This document shows positions 43,825-53,079 of a stretch of 64,000 bases of DNA, one piece after another. The position numbers and the translations under genes are program-made. Source of the stretch: Phaseolus vulgaris (Eukaryota; Streptophyta; Magnoliopsida; Fabales; Fabaceae); contig NC_023749.2 of the NCBI RefSeq assembly GCF_000499845.2, positions 27,779,950 through 27,843,949 of the forward strand, given 5' to 3'. The stretch's first letter is position 1; each line of letters begins with the position of its first letter. Under the pieces are notes generated by a model. The model was not told the DNA's origin. It made no database searches and saw only the letters and a list, made by a program, of their open reading frames with translations.

Positions 43825-44335
43825 TAAGTCCTCATCGTCTTTCGGCGATCGGAGGCACCAGTTAAAAGTTTTAAGTCCTCATCGTCTTTCGGCGATCGGA
43901 GGCACCAGTTAAAAGTTTTAAGTCCTCATCGTCTTTTGGCGATTAGAGGCACAAGTTAAAGTTAAAGTCCTCATCGTCTTTCGGCGCTCGGAGGCACCAG
44001 CTAAAAGACCTCAACGCCCTCGCGCGTCCTGAGGCGAGTTAAAGACCTCCTCGCCGTCGAGCGAGTGCAGGCAAGGAAGAGCGAAAAGTCCTCAGTGTTT
44101 CTGGGGGCGAGGAGATGTAACCCCTGGGGCAATGTAGAGGCACCAGTGAAAAGTCCTCAGTGTTTCTGGGGGCGAGAAGATGTAACCCCCGGGGCAATGT
44201 AGAGGCAAGTAAAAGACCTTCTCGCCTATGAGCGAGTTCAGGCAAGTAAAAGACCTTCTCGCCTATGAGCGAGTTCAGGCAAGGTAAAATCCTTCTCGTC
44301 TCGAACGAGTTCAGGTATGGTGTTAAGGGTGGACG
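43825..44335 (+). repeat. Tandem-repeat 3' internal region, element B'
   Basis: Four units contain TCCTCATCGTCTTTCGGCGA or a variant. Two ~63-bp units carry GTTTCTGGGGGCGAG, and units follow with GACCTTCTCGCCTATGAGCG. The class order is the same as in element A. Confidence 0.8.
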
Positions 44336-44739
44336 AAGTTGGGAAGGTGGCTAAGGTAGGTTCGAAGAGAACGCCTAGCCACCCGGTCTTTTGTTCTGAA
44401 GTTCAGGAAGGTAGAGAAGGATCCGAAAGGCGCCTCTACCCCCAGATAAAAGCACAATGGCCAAGGCATGAAGCCAGAAAGAAGCTGATATCGCCAAGAG
44501 TCTTTGGCGACCAGGAAAAGTTCAAACAGTGCCGGGAAAGTTAAAGACCCGTTTTAATGAAGCAGATCGGGTGAAGCAGTGCTTTAAGCCGGTAGTTGAG
44601 TTGAAGTTCGTTGCTTGAAGAGTAATTTTACGCTAAGGTTAATCGCCTTAATATTACGAGTTGTTAAAGTGATTATTGTTTGAAGCTGAAATGGTTCGAA
44701 ACAGCTGAGTACAAGATCGTGCCTACAAAATTACTAAGT

Positions 44740-45075
44740 CATTCCTCTGAAGTAAATTGCGCAAGAGAAGTTAAAGCAGCCAAGGAAGTTACAAGAGAAA
44801 ATGCAAAGGCAATTTCGTTGAAATAAGTATCAGTTCAAAAACACGTATACGGGAAAGTATGGAGTTTTTACAATTGCATACAAAGAAAAAGCATAAAGGT
44901 GGTGTCCCTAAGTTATTTCTCTGAAGTAAATTGCGCAAGGGAAGTTGAAGCAGGCAAAGAAGTTACAGGAAGAAATACAAAGGCAATTTCATTAAGTAAA
45001 TATCAGTTCGAGGTACGTAAACAGAAAAAGAAGAAAGTTTATTACAAAATGCAAAGAAAAAGCATAAAGGTGGTG
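44740..45075 (+). repeat. Partial tandem duplication with a copy resembling the opposite arm
   Basis: A segment beginning CCTCTGAAGTAAATTGCGCA (about 44742) and running to AAAGCATAAAGGTGGT (44905) is followed by GTCCCTAAG and a second copy to about 45073. The second copy matches the reverse complement of the left arm (38500-38690) base for base as far as I can check. The first copy differs at many sites. Confidence 0.65.
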
Positions 45076-45091
45076 GATGAGGGGAAATTGA

Positions 45092-46597
45092 TCAGTCTTC
45101 GACGGGAACCACCTTCCCATCCACCACCTCGTTGTTTAGGGACACCATGCTGAGATCCAGATAGGGGAACAAGCATGCAAACTGTTCCCGTGCAGTCGCG
45201 AATCCAGCAGCCAGAATTTGGGCAGAACTCAGATTAAGTTCTTCAATCTATTTCTGGAGTCCTTCAGTTTGTTCCTTCAGCCCCTTATTCTGCTGCCCCA
45301 GCTCTTCGACTTGCTTCTTGAGTTTTTCGTTGGTTTCTTGAGCCTGGAGAAGGTCTTCAGCAACCTTCTTGGACTCCGCTTGCACTTGGCCCAATTCAGC
45401 AGTGATCTTCCCCTTCTCTTTGTTGGCCTCGACAAGCTCAGCCATGGCGTCATCCCTCGCCTTCTCCACCTTACCAAGGAAGATCTCCCGATCAGCGGAC
45501 CTCTGCTCCAGTTTCTTCACCTTGGCGGCGTCAGTTTTTATCAAGGCTTCTAGGTCAGCCACCTTAACGCGATAAGGCACAATCTTGCTTTCCAGCTCAA
45601 TCTTCTCTTGAGCCAGAAGCTGCACCTTGGGCGAAGATCGGTGGCCTCCTTGCGCGCCAACCGGAGCTCGGTGCTCATCGCATCTTCTACTTGGGAGTGT
45701 TCAATCTCTGCGAGCGTCAGATTGAAGGACAAATTCTCCACCTCAACCCTCATGGTGCTGTTCTCAGTTCGAAGGTTGAAGAGGTCGTCCTGGAGCTTCC
45801 TGGTGGAGCTCTCCACAGCTCTAGTTATGATGGCGGGGATGTCTTCTGCTATCGTCTTCAGCTTGGCAGATAAAGGCTCCCACATCCTTGTGACCTCAAG
45901 AGGGAGGTTTGCTGCTTGTAGAGGCACCGGGTGGGCCTGTTGTTGGCTCTCGCCGCCACCTTCTTTAGTTGGTTGTTCAGCAGGTGTTTCTTGACGCGGT
46001 GGCGACGCGGGGATTCAGTGATCAGAATTGGGGAGGTATGGGCGACCTCATCCCCGATTGGAGCAACATCTGCGACTGAGGCAGTTGAAGGAGGACCCCC
46101 TCCAGCTGATACATACGGCGTGGAGGCGCTCGGGGGGTCCTCCATGAAATTTGGCTCGGGGGCCTCAACCGCAGGTGGCGCAGTTGCCAGTGGGATTGCT
46201 TGGACTGGTGAGGCAGGAGCTGGTGGAGATGGCAGTGTTGGAGGTGGAGCAGGCGTGGATGGCGGTGTTGATGTTGGAAGAGGGGGTGGTGCAGATGGTG
46301 AAGAAGGTGCCACCCTCTTCCTCTTCCTAACAAGGCCATCTTCGGTGGCCTCGTCGTCTTCCTCCTCTTCCTCGTGGACTACCTGGGGGGCTTTCCTCTT
46401 GGGTCTTTTGAGGACAAGTTTCTTGCGTTGGGCAGCGGGTTGGACATCGGAAGGAGCTGGGCCCTTGGGTGGCGATCTGCCTTGAGCGGCGGCGATCTCC
46501 ACCACAGAATTTGGCACTGTTTGGGAGCCTGTTGCCAACCCGTGGGTTCGAGCGAGCGCCCTTAATTCAGCAAGCTTGCCCTGGCCCAACATATTGT
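45092..46597 (-). pseudogene. Antisense gene of element B', coding exon 2
   Basis: It starts DNMLGQGKLAELRALARTHG after a TATGCAG acceptor (177-bp intron, 46598-46774). The NLS-like patch (KRPKRKAPQVV), acidic run, Pro/Ser/Thr linker, coiled coil and tail ending at a TGA at 45092-45094 are all recognisable. Two frameshifts are visible, near 46010 (after ILITESP) and near 45630 (ATDLR), and a stop lies close to 45247. Unlike the left arm it keeps CAA at the position of the 37986 nonsense codon. Confidence 0.8.
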
Positions 46598-46774
46598 CTG
46601 CATAGAGCAAAATTGCATGGGTTAGTTCAGAGAGAAAATAAATGCATAGGACAGTATGCAACAAAGCAGACAAACAGTGCAGAAAAATAAAACCAAAGTC
46701 TTGCGCATAACGCACAAGACGCCCAGAAACAGTTAACAGAAGCAGTATCAAAACAAAAGCTTAAACGTTCTAAC

Positions 46775-46885
46775 CTATTCGAATTTCGAGTTGGTCCTCG
46801 AAGAATTCGAAGCAGATCAGGGTGGTGGTGAGGAAGGTGATGTTGGCATCCGCCACACTCTTCCAAAAGAAGCAGAGATCTTGCT
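46775..46885 (-). pseudogene. 3' remnant of antisense coding exon 1, element B'
   Basis: Minus-strand residues FWKSVADANITFLTTTLI and SFEFFEDQLEIRI-like text end at GAATAG|GTTAG, the intron donor. At 46886 the sequence switches abruptly to unrelated DNA, so ~270 codons of exon 1, the promoter, polypurine tract and 3' LTR of this arm are gone. Confidence 0.8.
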
Positions 46886-47573
46886 ACAACTCTGGGATTT
46901 TGTATGATTACTTTCGTGTCCTCGACACAGAATTCTGCCTGTGTGATCTTATTCTCATTTTTTGCCTTCGCGTGCTTCGGTTGTTTTGCTTGTATTATAC
47001 CCGTTTCTTTCACTTCGTTGGGCGGCCTTGTATGCCCGGGAAAGGTCACGCGCCCATGCCCACGCCCATGGAGAGGCTCACCTAGTGGAGCCGTATCGTC
47101 CACGGGGTGTCTCCAACACCGAAACGGTCCTTTCCTTGATCCTTAACGCCCAGTGCCCACGCCTAAGGAGAGGCCTGCTACAGCAGCGTCGTATCGTCCC
47201 CGGGTGTCTAAAACGCCAAGTGCTCTAGGGGGGGTCGTTCCCTCCATGGTCTTTCCTACCCATAGGTATCGGGGAACACCCTGCCAGTGATTCGCTGGCG
47301 TTTGGCGGTCTCGTCTCCCTCCACAGTCTTTCCTACCTGTGGGTATCGGGGAGGCGACGCCAGTAACTAACTTTGCCCTCTTCGATTTCGTCTCCCTCCA
47401 CAGTCTTTCCTACCTGTGGGTATCGGGGAGGCGACCCTGCTGATATTTTGGTTGACGACGCCTGCGACGTCTCACGCTGGTGTCGCCCTTTGTGTCCTTC
47501 CAGGCGACGCCTCGGGCGTCTCATCTTTACCTTGACATTGACTTTGACCTTGGCCTTGGTCGACGCCTGAGGA
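46886..47573 (-). mobile_element. LTR-like fragment related to the C-family LTR
   Basis: It shares with the LTR at 54932 the phrases TCCATGGTCTTTCCTACCCA and TTGACTTTGACCTTG in the same order, and repeats a 40-bp block (CCCTCCACAGTCTTTCCTAC) twice. It is not close enough to be the missing 3' LTR of C. The minus strand could start TGTCCTCAGG at 47573, but no clear polypurine tract is seen beside it. Confidence 0.45.
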
Positions 47574-47603
47574 CAGTGAAGAGCTCAAGGTTTTGCCCGC
47601 ACC

Positions 47604-47707
47604 ATCCACGTGGCGCTTCTTGTATGGCTGATGGGACGTTCAGTCATTCGACTTGATCCACGTGGCGCTTTTTGTATGGCTGATGGGACGTTCAGTCATT
47701 CGACTTG
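47604..47707. repeat. Exact-type 52-bp tandem duplication carrying G-boxes, element C
   Basis: ATCCACGTGGCGCTTCTTGT begins copy 1 (47604-47655) and copy 2 (47656-47707) follows with one mismatch. Each has the palindromic CCACGTGG. A third CCACGTGG lies at about 47829. All are upstream of the antisense gene at 48017. Confidence 0.85.
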
Positions 47708-48016
47708 ATCCTGACTCCTACTGTGCCCCTGACCCACTTTCGACGGCGCATCGTACCACTGGGCATTCTGTCGATACGACGTGTTCTGAGTTTAACCAGG
47801 GATGCCAGGGCCATCCTTCCATCTTCTGCCACGTGGCTCGATCGTGCGGTGCATCCATTCGCGTCGTTTAGCGCTCTAACTGCAATACCTTCATGTGTGT
47901 CGTTTGGCGCTCTAACCGCTATATTTAATTCTTCAAGACTTTGAAACTGCACTCATCATTTCTGCGCCTTTCGTAACCTAACTGCACCCTTTCTCCTCTC
48001 GCGAAGGGTTTTTCCA

Positions 48017-49045
48017 GTGTCTGTTCCCACCAGCGTTTTACCTTTGCCAAAACTTCAAAACTCCCTGAGTCTGTTCAAGAATGTCGTCTTGTGCTACTCC
48101 CCCAGGGTCGACCCCAAGGACCTGTATCTGTGGGCTTCGAGGGAGCTCCTTGACGAATGCTCCTGCTTACTCTCCACCAGGGCCATAAGGGAACACAAAG
48201 GGGATTCATGCTCCTATGATCACCGTGCCTTCGCGAGGAGGCACGACGACGACATTGTTGTGCTCCCTTGCACTCTAGGGGAGCCAGTATGCGGAGATGA
48301 ACGGACCAACGATGGGGTCCCCTTCTTTTACTTCTACCAGGTGATTTTCAAGATCATCGGCGTGCGCCTGCCCTTCTCCCGGTTCGAGAAGGAACTGCTG
48401 ACGGAGATCAATGCCGCTCCGGCCCAGTTATACCCCAACAGCTGGGCCTTTGTCAAAGCCTTTGACATCCTCTTCGGGTTTCTGGGTTGTGTTCCCTCGG
48501 TTGACCTCTTTCTTCACTTCTTTGAGGTGAAGAGGCAAAGGCACAACCTCTGGGTAACTCTCAGTAACGTTCCTGGGAGAGTTCTCCTCACCCCATTCCA
48601 AAACTCATTCACCGGGTGGAAAGGCCGGTTCTTCAAGATCTGCTGCACTGACTTCGTTCCCACTGCTCTGGATGGTTTTCCACTGTACTGGGTGAGAGAG
48701 GCGAGGGCCCTCAAAACCAAACCCTTCAAGAAGCTGGCTCCGAGTGACCAAGTGGCTTGCCGGATTCTTGCTGAGGCGGGAAGTTTTGACTCCACCACCT
48801 TGATCAGCTTGGAGTTCAACGCTGGAACTCTCGAAAAGTATATATGTATGAGTCGCTGCCCTAGAAACTTCCGCCTTTATTGTTTTCTATCTGTGCATGT
48901 TTTGCTTCATGGTGCCTCTGACACATTCATCCCCCTTGGTGCAGGTTCGAAGATAAACCAAGAGAGGAGGACACGACTTACCCGAGCTCTGCAGGCTGGG
49001 ATCGGGGCTTCATCTTCCTCCAGTGCTGACTCCGATGGCCACTGA
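48017..49045 (+). CDS. Antisense gene of element C: 'putative gypsy type transposon' domain, no coiled coil
   Basis: The domain reads DPKDLYLWASRELLDECSCL, HDDDIVVLPCTLGEPVCGDE, VRLPFSRFEKELLTEINAAP, AQLYPNSWAFVKAFDILFGF, NLWVTLSNVPGRVLLTPFQN and DGFPLYWVREARALKTKPFK, a diverged relative of the A/B/E antisense exon 1. The first in-frame codon shown is GTG. No in-frame ATG is visible upstream of the domain, and a TTTTTCCAG acceptor-like text ends at 48015, so the N-terminus may lie in an upstream exon or be lost. A 99-bp phase-1 intron (48846-48944, T|GTATGAGT to TTGGTGCAG|G) is predicted; being a multiple of three without stops, it leaves the frame open either way. The last exon encodes a short basic, Ser-rich tail ending at a TGA. 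Confidence 0.75.
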   Translation: MSVPTSVLPLPKLQNSLSLFKNVVLCYSPRVDPKDLYLWASRELLDECSCLLSTRAIREHKGDSCSYDHRAFARRHDDDIVVLPCTLGEPVCGDERTNDGVPFFYFYQVIFKIIGVRLPFSRFEKELLTEINAAPAQLYPNSWAFVKAFDILFGFLGCVPSVDLFLHFFEVKRQRHNLWVTLSNVPGRVLLTPFQNSFTGWKGRFFKICCTDFVPTALDGFPLYWVREARALKTKPFKKLAPSDQVACRILAEAGSFDSTTLISLEFNAGTLEKYICMSRCPRNFRLYCFLSVHVLLHGASDTFIPLGAGSKINQERRTRLTRALQAGIGASSSSSADSDGH

Positions 49046-49375
49046 GAAGTGGCTCGTTCGTGTTTTTGCATGATTTGTAATATTTGCCCCATTCGCGCTA
49101 CTCCCATTGTATCGAACATTGCTTGTAACATCAATTTTTCTATACCATACTTGATTTTTTGCAACGCCGCTTTACTTTGCATACGTTTCGCATATTGTGC
49201 GCTTTTCCTTCGTCATGTTCCTCAACGGCGCCTGCACTCAGGCGACACCTTCTCTCTTGGCGACGCCTTCACCTAGGCGACGCCTTCTTTCTTGGCGACG
49301 CCTCACATTACTTCAAACGGAGAAAGATAAAGGTTGAAAACCAAAGCACGGCTTTTTCTCAAACTTGTTTTTTCT

Positions 49376-49433
49376 TTTATTTGGGTGACCTCGTTAAAAA
49401 ACCCCGGAAGGGGAAAAAGAGCGTCCCCTTTAT
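49376..49433 (-). promoter_or_regulatory. Post-pol box, element C (diverged)
   Basis: On the minus strand a CCCCTTCCGGGG-type hairpin and T run precede AATAAA at 49376-49381, 31 bp or more after the pol stop at 49464. It is the most diverged version, yet hairpin and AATAAA are both kept. Confidence 0.45.
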
Positions 49434-49463
49434 CAAGACTGTTACATGGCTGCTTTACATGAG

Positions 49464-52400
49464 TCAACTAAAATAAAACTTCATATTGGCTGCATTCCAA
49501 CTGCGCGGGATAGGACCTCCATCCAAGGTCTCTAGGCTGTACGAACCGTTGCCCTTAGCCTCAGTAACTCTGAAGGGTCCGGTCCACTTGGGAGACAGCT
49601 TATTCTCCAGCTCGTACGGGTGGGCTTTCCTCATCACTAGGTCGCCGATCTGAAACTGCCGTGGCTTTACCTTAGAGCTATATTGTCGCTCTACCCTTCT
49701 CTTTACTGCTTCAGCTTTTATTCTGGCTTCTTCCCTGGCTTCGTCTAGTAGATCCAGGTTTACCCGCCTTTCTTCGTTGGATTCCTCCGCCACAAAGTTT
49801 TGAAAACGTGGTGAGCTTTCATGTATTTCTACCGGGATCATCGCGTCCGACCCGTACACCAGACTGAAAGGCATCTCCATGGTAGAAGATTGGGGCGTGG
49901 TGTGGTATGCCCATACGATCCTTGGAACTTCCTCCGCCCACGCCCCTTTGGCCTTTTCTAACCTTCTCTTCAGCCCCCTCAACAGAACTCTGTTTGCTGA
50001 CTCCACTTGCCCATTGGTCTGGGGATGTTCAACTGATGCGAACACTTGCTTGATACCTATCTCGGCGCACAGATTTCTCAACTGCTGACTAGCAAACTGG
50101 GTCCCGTTATCGGATATCAAGCGCCTAGGTACGCCAAAGCGGCACACAATGTTCTTCCACACAAAATGCTGGACCTTGTGCGCGGTGATCTGTGCCACGG
50201 GCTCTGCCTCTATCCATTTGGTGAAGTATTCGATGGCAACGATCCAGGATGTCGATTCCCCATGTATGGAAAGGCCACGGGCTGTATATGGATCACAATT
50301 CTTCTGGCGGCGCCTTGTGCCAGTCGGCGTGCTTTTGGCATTGCCTGCAGCGCTGGGCGTGTCGCGTGCAGTCCTCTTTTACTGTTGGCCAGAAGAAACC
50401 TGCGCGTATCACCTTGGAGGCTAAAGACCTTCCCCCTACGTGGCTCCCGCAAATACCTTCGTGGAGCGCCGCCATTATCCTGGTACACTCGTCGCCACTT
50501 ACACACGTTAGGATAGGGTGTGCGAACCCGTGTCTGAACAACACCCCATCCACCAGAGTATATCTTGCGGTATTTCTTTTGACCTTCTTACCCTTTTCCG
50601 GCTCCACTGGGAGAGTCCCATCCGCCAGGTACCGTTTGTATGGCGTCATCCAGGTGTCTCCCTCAGTTAGGACACATACCTGCATTTGCCTTTCTTCTTC
50701 AGGCGTGTTCGCGTATGTGCTGATGCGGGGCGTCTTCAGCGTATCTTGGGTTAGAGAGCTATGATTCCTTGGGCTCTCTCTTGATGTACAGATCTGAAGG
50801 ACATTCACCCTGTTATCTTCCACGAACTTACGCGGAGCTTTGAGCGTCTCCTGGATCACTGTCCTCTGCCTACCCCCCTTGCCTGAGCTGGCCAGCTTGG
50901 CAAGCAGGTCGGCTCTGGCATTCTGCTCCCTTGGGACATGTATCAGCTCAAGAGCGTTAAATGCTCCCTTCAATAGTTGGACCTATCTTAAGTACGCCGC
51001 CATCTGTGGGTCCTTCGCCTGGAACTCACCCGACACCTGCCCCGTAATAAGCTGGGAGTCGCTTTTCACCAGGAGGTTCTGCGCGCCCATCTCCTTGGCC
51101 AGGAGCATTCCTACTATCAGGGCTTCATATTCTTCCTGATTGTTACTTGGCTTGAAGGCGAAGCGCAGGGCCTACTCAATCAGCACGCCGTTGGGTCCCT
51201 CCAAGACTATTCCCGCACTACTCCCTTGCTGGTTGGAAGAGCCATCAACCGAGAGCAACCACTGCGAGCTCACCTCCACCTCCTGTTCCCCTCCGGGCGA
51301 TAGTTCTACTACAAAATCTGCATACACTTGCCCTTTGATGGATCCTCGAGGCTCGTATTGGATGTCGAATTCTGACAGCTCCACCGCCCAGCGTACCATT
51401 CTCCCAGCCACGTCAGGCTTCTGCAGCACCTTCTGTATAGGGAGGTTTGTCATCACTACCACCGTAAAGCTGTGGAAGTAATGACGGAGCCTCCTGGCTG
51501 AAAATACCACCGCCAGCGCTGCCTTCTCCAACGCCTAGTATCTGGTTTCCGCGCCTTGTAAGGCCTTGCTTACAAAATAAATGGGCTTTTGCATCTGGTC
51601 CTGCTCCTGGACCAGCACTGAGCTGATAGCTCGTTCCGTTACTGCGAAGTACAGCCAGAGGGGCACGCCTGTTACCGGTTTGCAAAGGACCGGTGGCGTC
51701 GCCAGGTATTCTTTCAACTTAACGAAAGCCGCTTCGCATTCGTCAGTCCATGCGAAACGACTATTTTTCTTGAGGCACTGAAAATATGGGTGCCCCTTCT
51801 CTCCCCCGGCAGAGACAAACCTCGAGAGTGCGGCCATTCGCCCCGTCAGCTGCTGCACTTCCTTCACCGACGTCGGGCTTCGCATGGCGATAATCGCTGC
51901 GCATTTGTCGGGGTTCGCTTCTATCCCCCTCTCTGTGAGCATAAAACCCAAGAACTTACCGGCCTCTACCCCGAAGACACACTTCTCAGGGTTTAACTTG
52001 AGGCGGTACTTGGATATTGTGACGAACAACTCCTCCAGGTCCGCCATGTGCTGTGCCCTATCCTGCGACGCCACCACCATGTCGTCTACATAGGCGTACA
52101 CATTCCTCCCGAGCATGGGCGCCAGGACCTTGTCCATTAACCTTTGGTATGTGGCGCCCACGTTTTTCAGCCCAAAAGGCATCACCTTATAGCAGTAACT
52201 GCAAGTCTCAGTCATCAATGCAATTTTATTCTCATCTCTCGGGTGCATCTTGATCTGGTTGTACCCTGAGAAGGCGTCCAGGAAACTCAACACCTTGCTG
52301 CCAGACGCACTATCCACCAAGGCGTCGATGCTGGGCAGCGGGTACGAGTCCTTTGGGCACGCCTTATTCAAGTCCGTGAAGTCCACGCACATCCTCCACT

Positions 52401-53073
52401 TTCCATTCGCCTTTTTCACCAAGACGACATTGGCCAGCCACTCAGGGTATTGAATCTCCCTGATGTGGCCGACACTCAACAGCTTCTGCGTTTCGTCCTT
52501 CACCACCTGCTGTCGCTCCTCATTAAACTTTCTCCTTCTTTAGCGCACGGGGCGGACCGTGGCGTCCATGCTGAGGTGGTGACACAGGAAATCAGGGTCG
52601 ATACCGGGCATATCCGAGGCGGACCATGCGAAGGCATCCAGGTGGCGTGAAATCACTTCTGCCACCCCTTCCTGTTCTTCTGGGCTCAGCAAACTTCCTA
52701 ACTTGAATGTCTTGCCGCCAATCTCCCTCTCTACGGCGTTGGCCGTCGGTTGTTCCCTACTATCCTCCTCGATGGGCGCCGCCTCTTCCACGGGCGCCGC
52801 GTCGTGAGGGCTTTCCTCCATGTGTGCATCTGTTTCTGGCGTCGCCCTCGCGGGTGTGGCCTGGCTAGGCGTCGGCGCAGCGGGCGTCGCCACCATCATC
52901 GTCGTGTCTGCACACGGCGGACGTGCGTACACCATGAACACGCCTTTCTTCGTTTTCAGGCTATTCTCATAGCATTTTCTTGCTTCCTCCTGATCTGACT
53001 TGATGACTATCACCTTGCCACTGAGATCTGGAAGCTTCATCTTCATATGGCGTGTGGAGGCTATTGCGTTCAA
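49464..53073 (-). pseudogene. pol of element C: reverse transcriptase, RNase H, integrase (multiple stops)
   Basis: Reverse transcriptase: YPLPSIDALVDSASGSKVLS, FGLKNVGATYQRLMDK and catalytic YVDDMVVAS. RNase H: DGSSNQQGSSAGIVLEGPNG and NARADLLAKLASS. Integrase: CRQCQKHADWHKAPPEEL, SDNGTQFASQ, GQVESANR. Stops lie at 53077-53079 (just upstream), 52537-52539 (CAA-type Gln to TAA), 51532-51534 and 51169-51171 (CAG-type to TAG), near 50983, and near 50285 (CGA-type to TGA). Part of the integrase core between GIDILD and the next block is deleted near 50245. Despite this the frame is easy to follow. Confidence 0.9.
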
Positions 53074-53079
53074 TCGGTT

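Noticed and set aside
49049..49476. Two plus-strand frames of 75-105 codons after the C antisense gene
   Set aside because: They cover the 3' flank and GGCGACGCC-type short repeats and have no counterpart in related elements.
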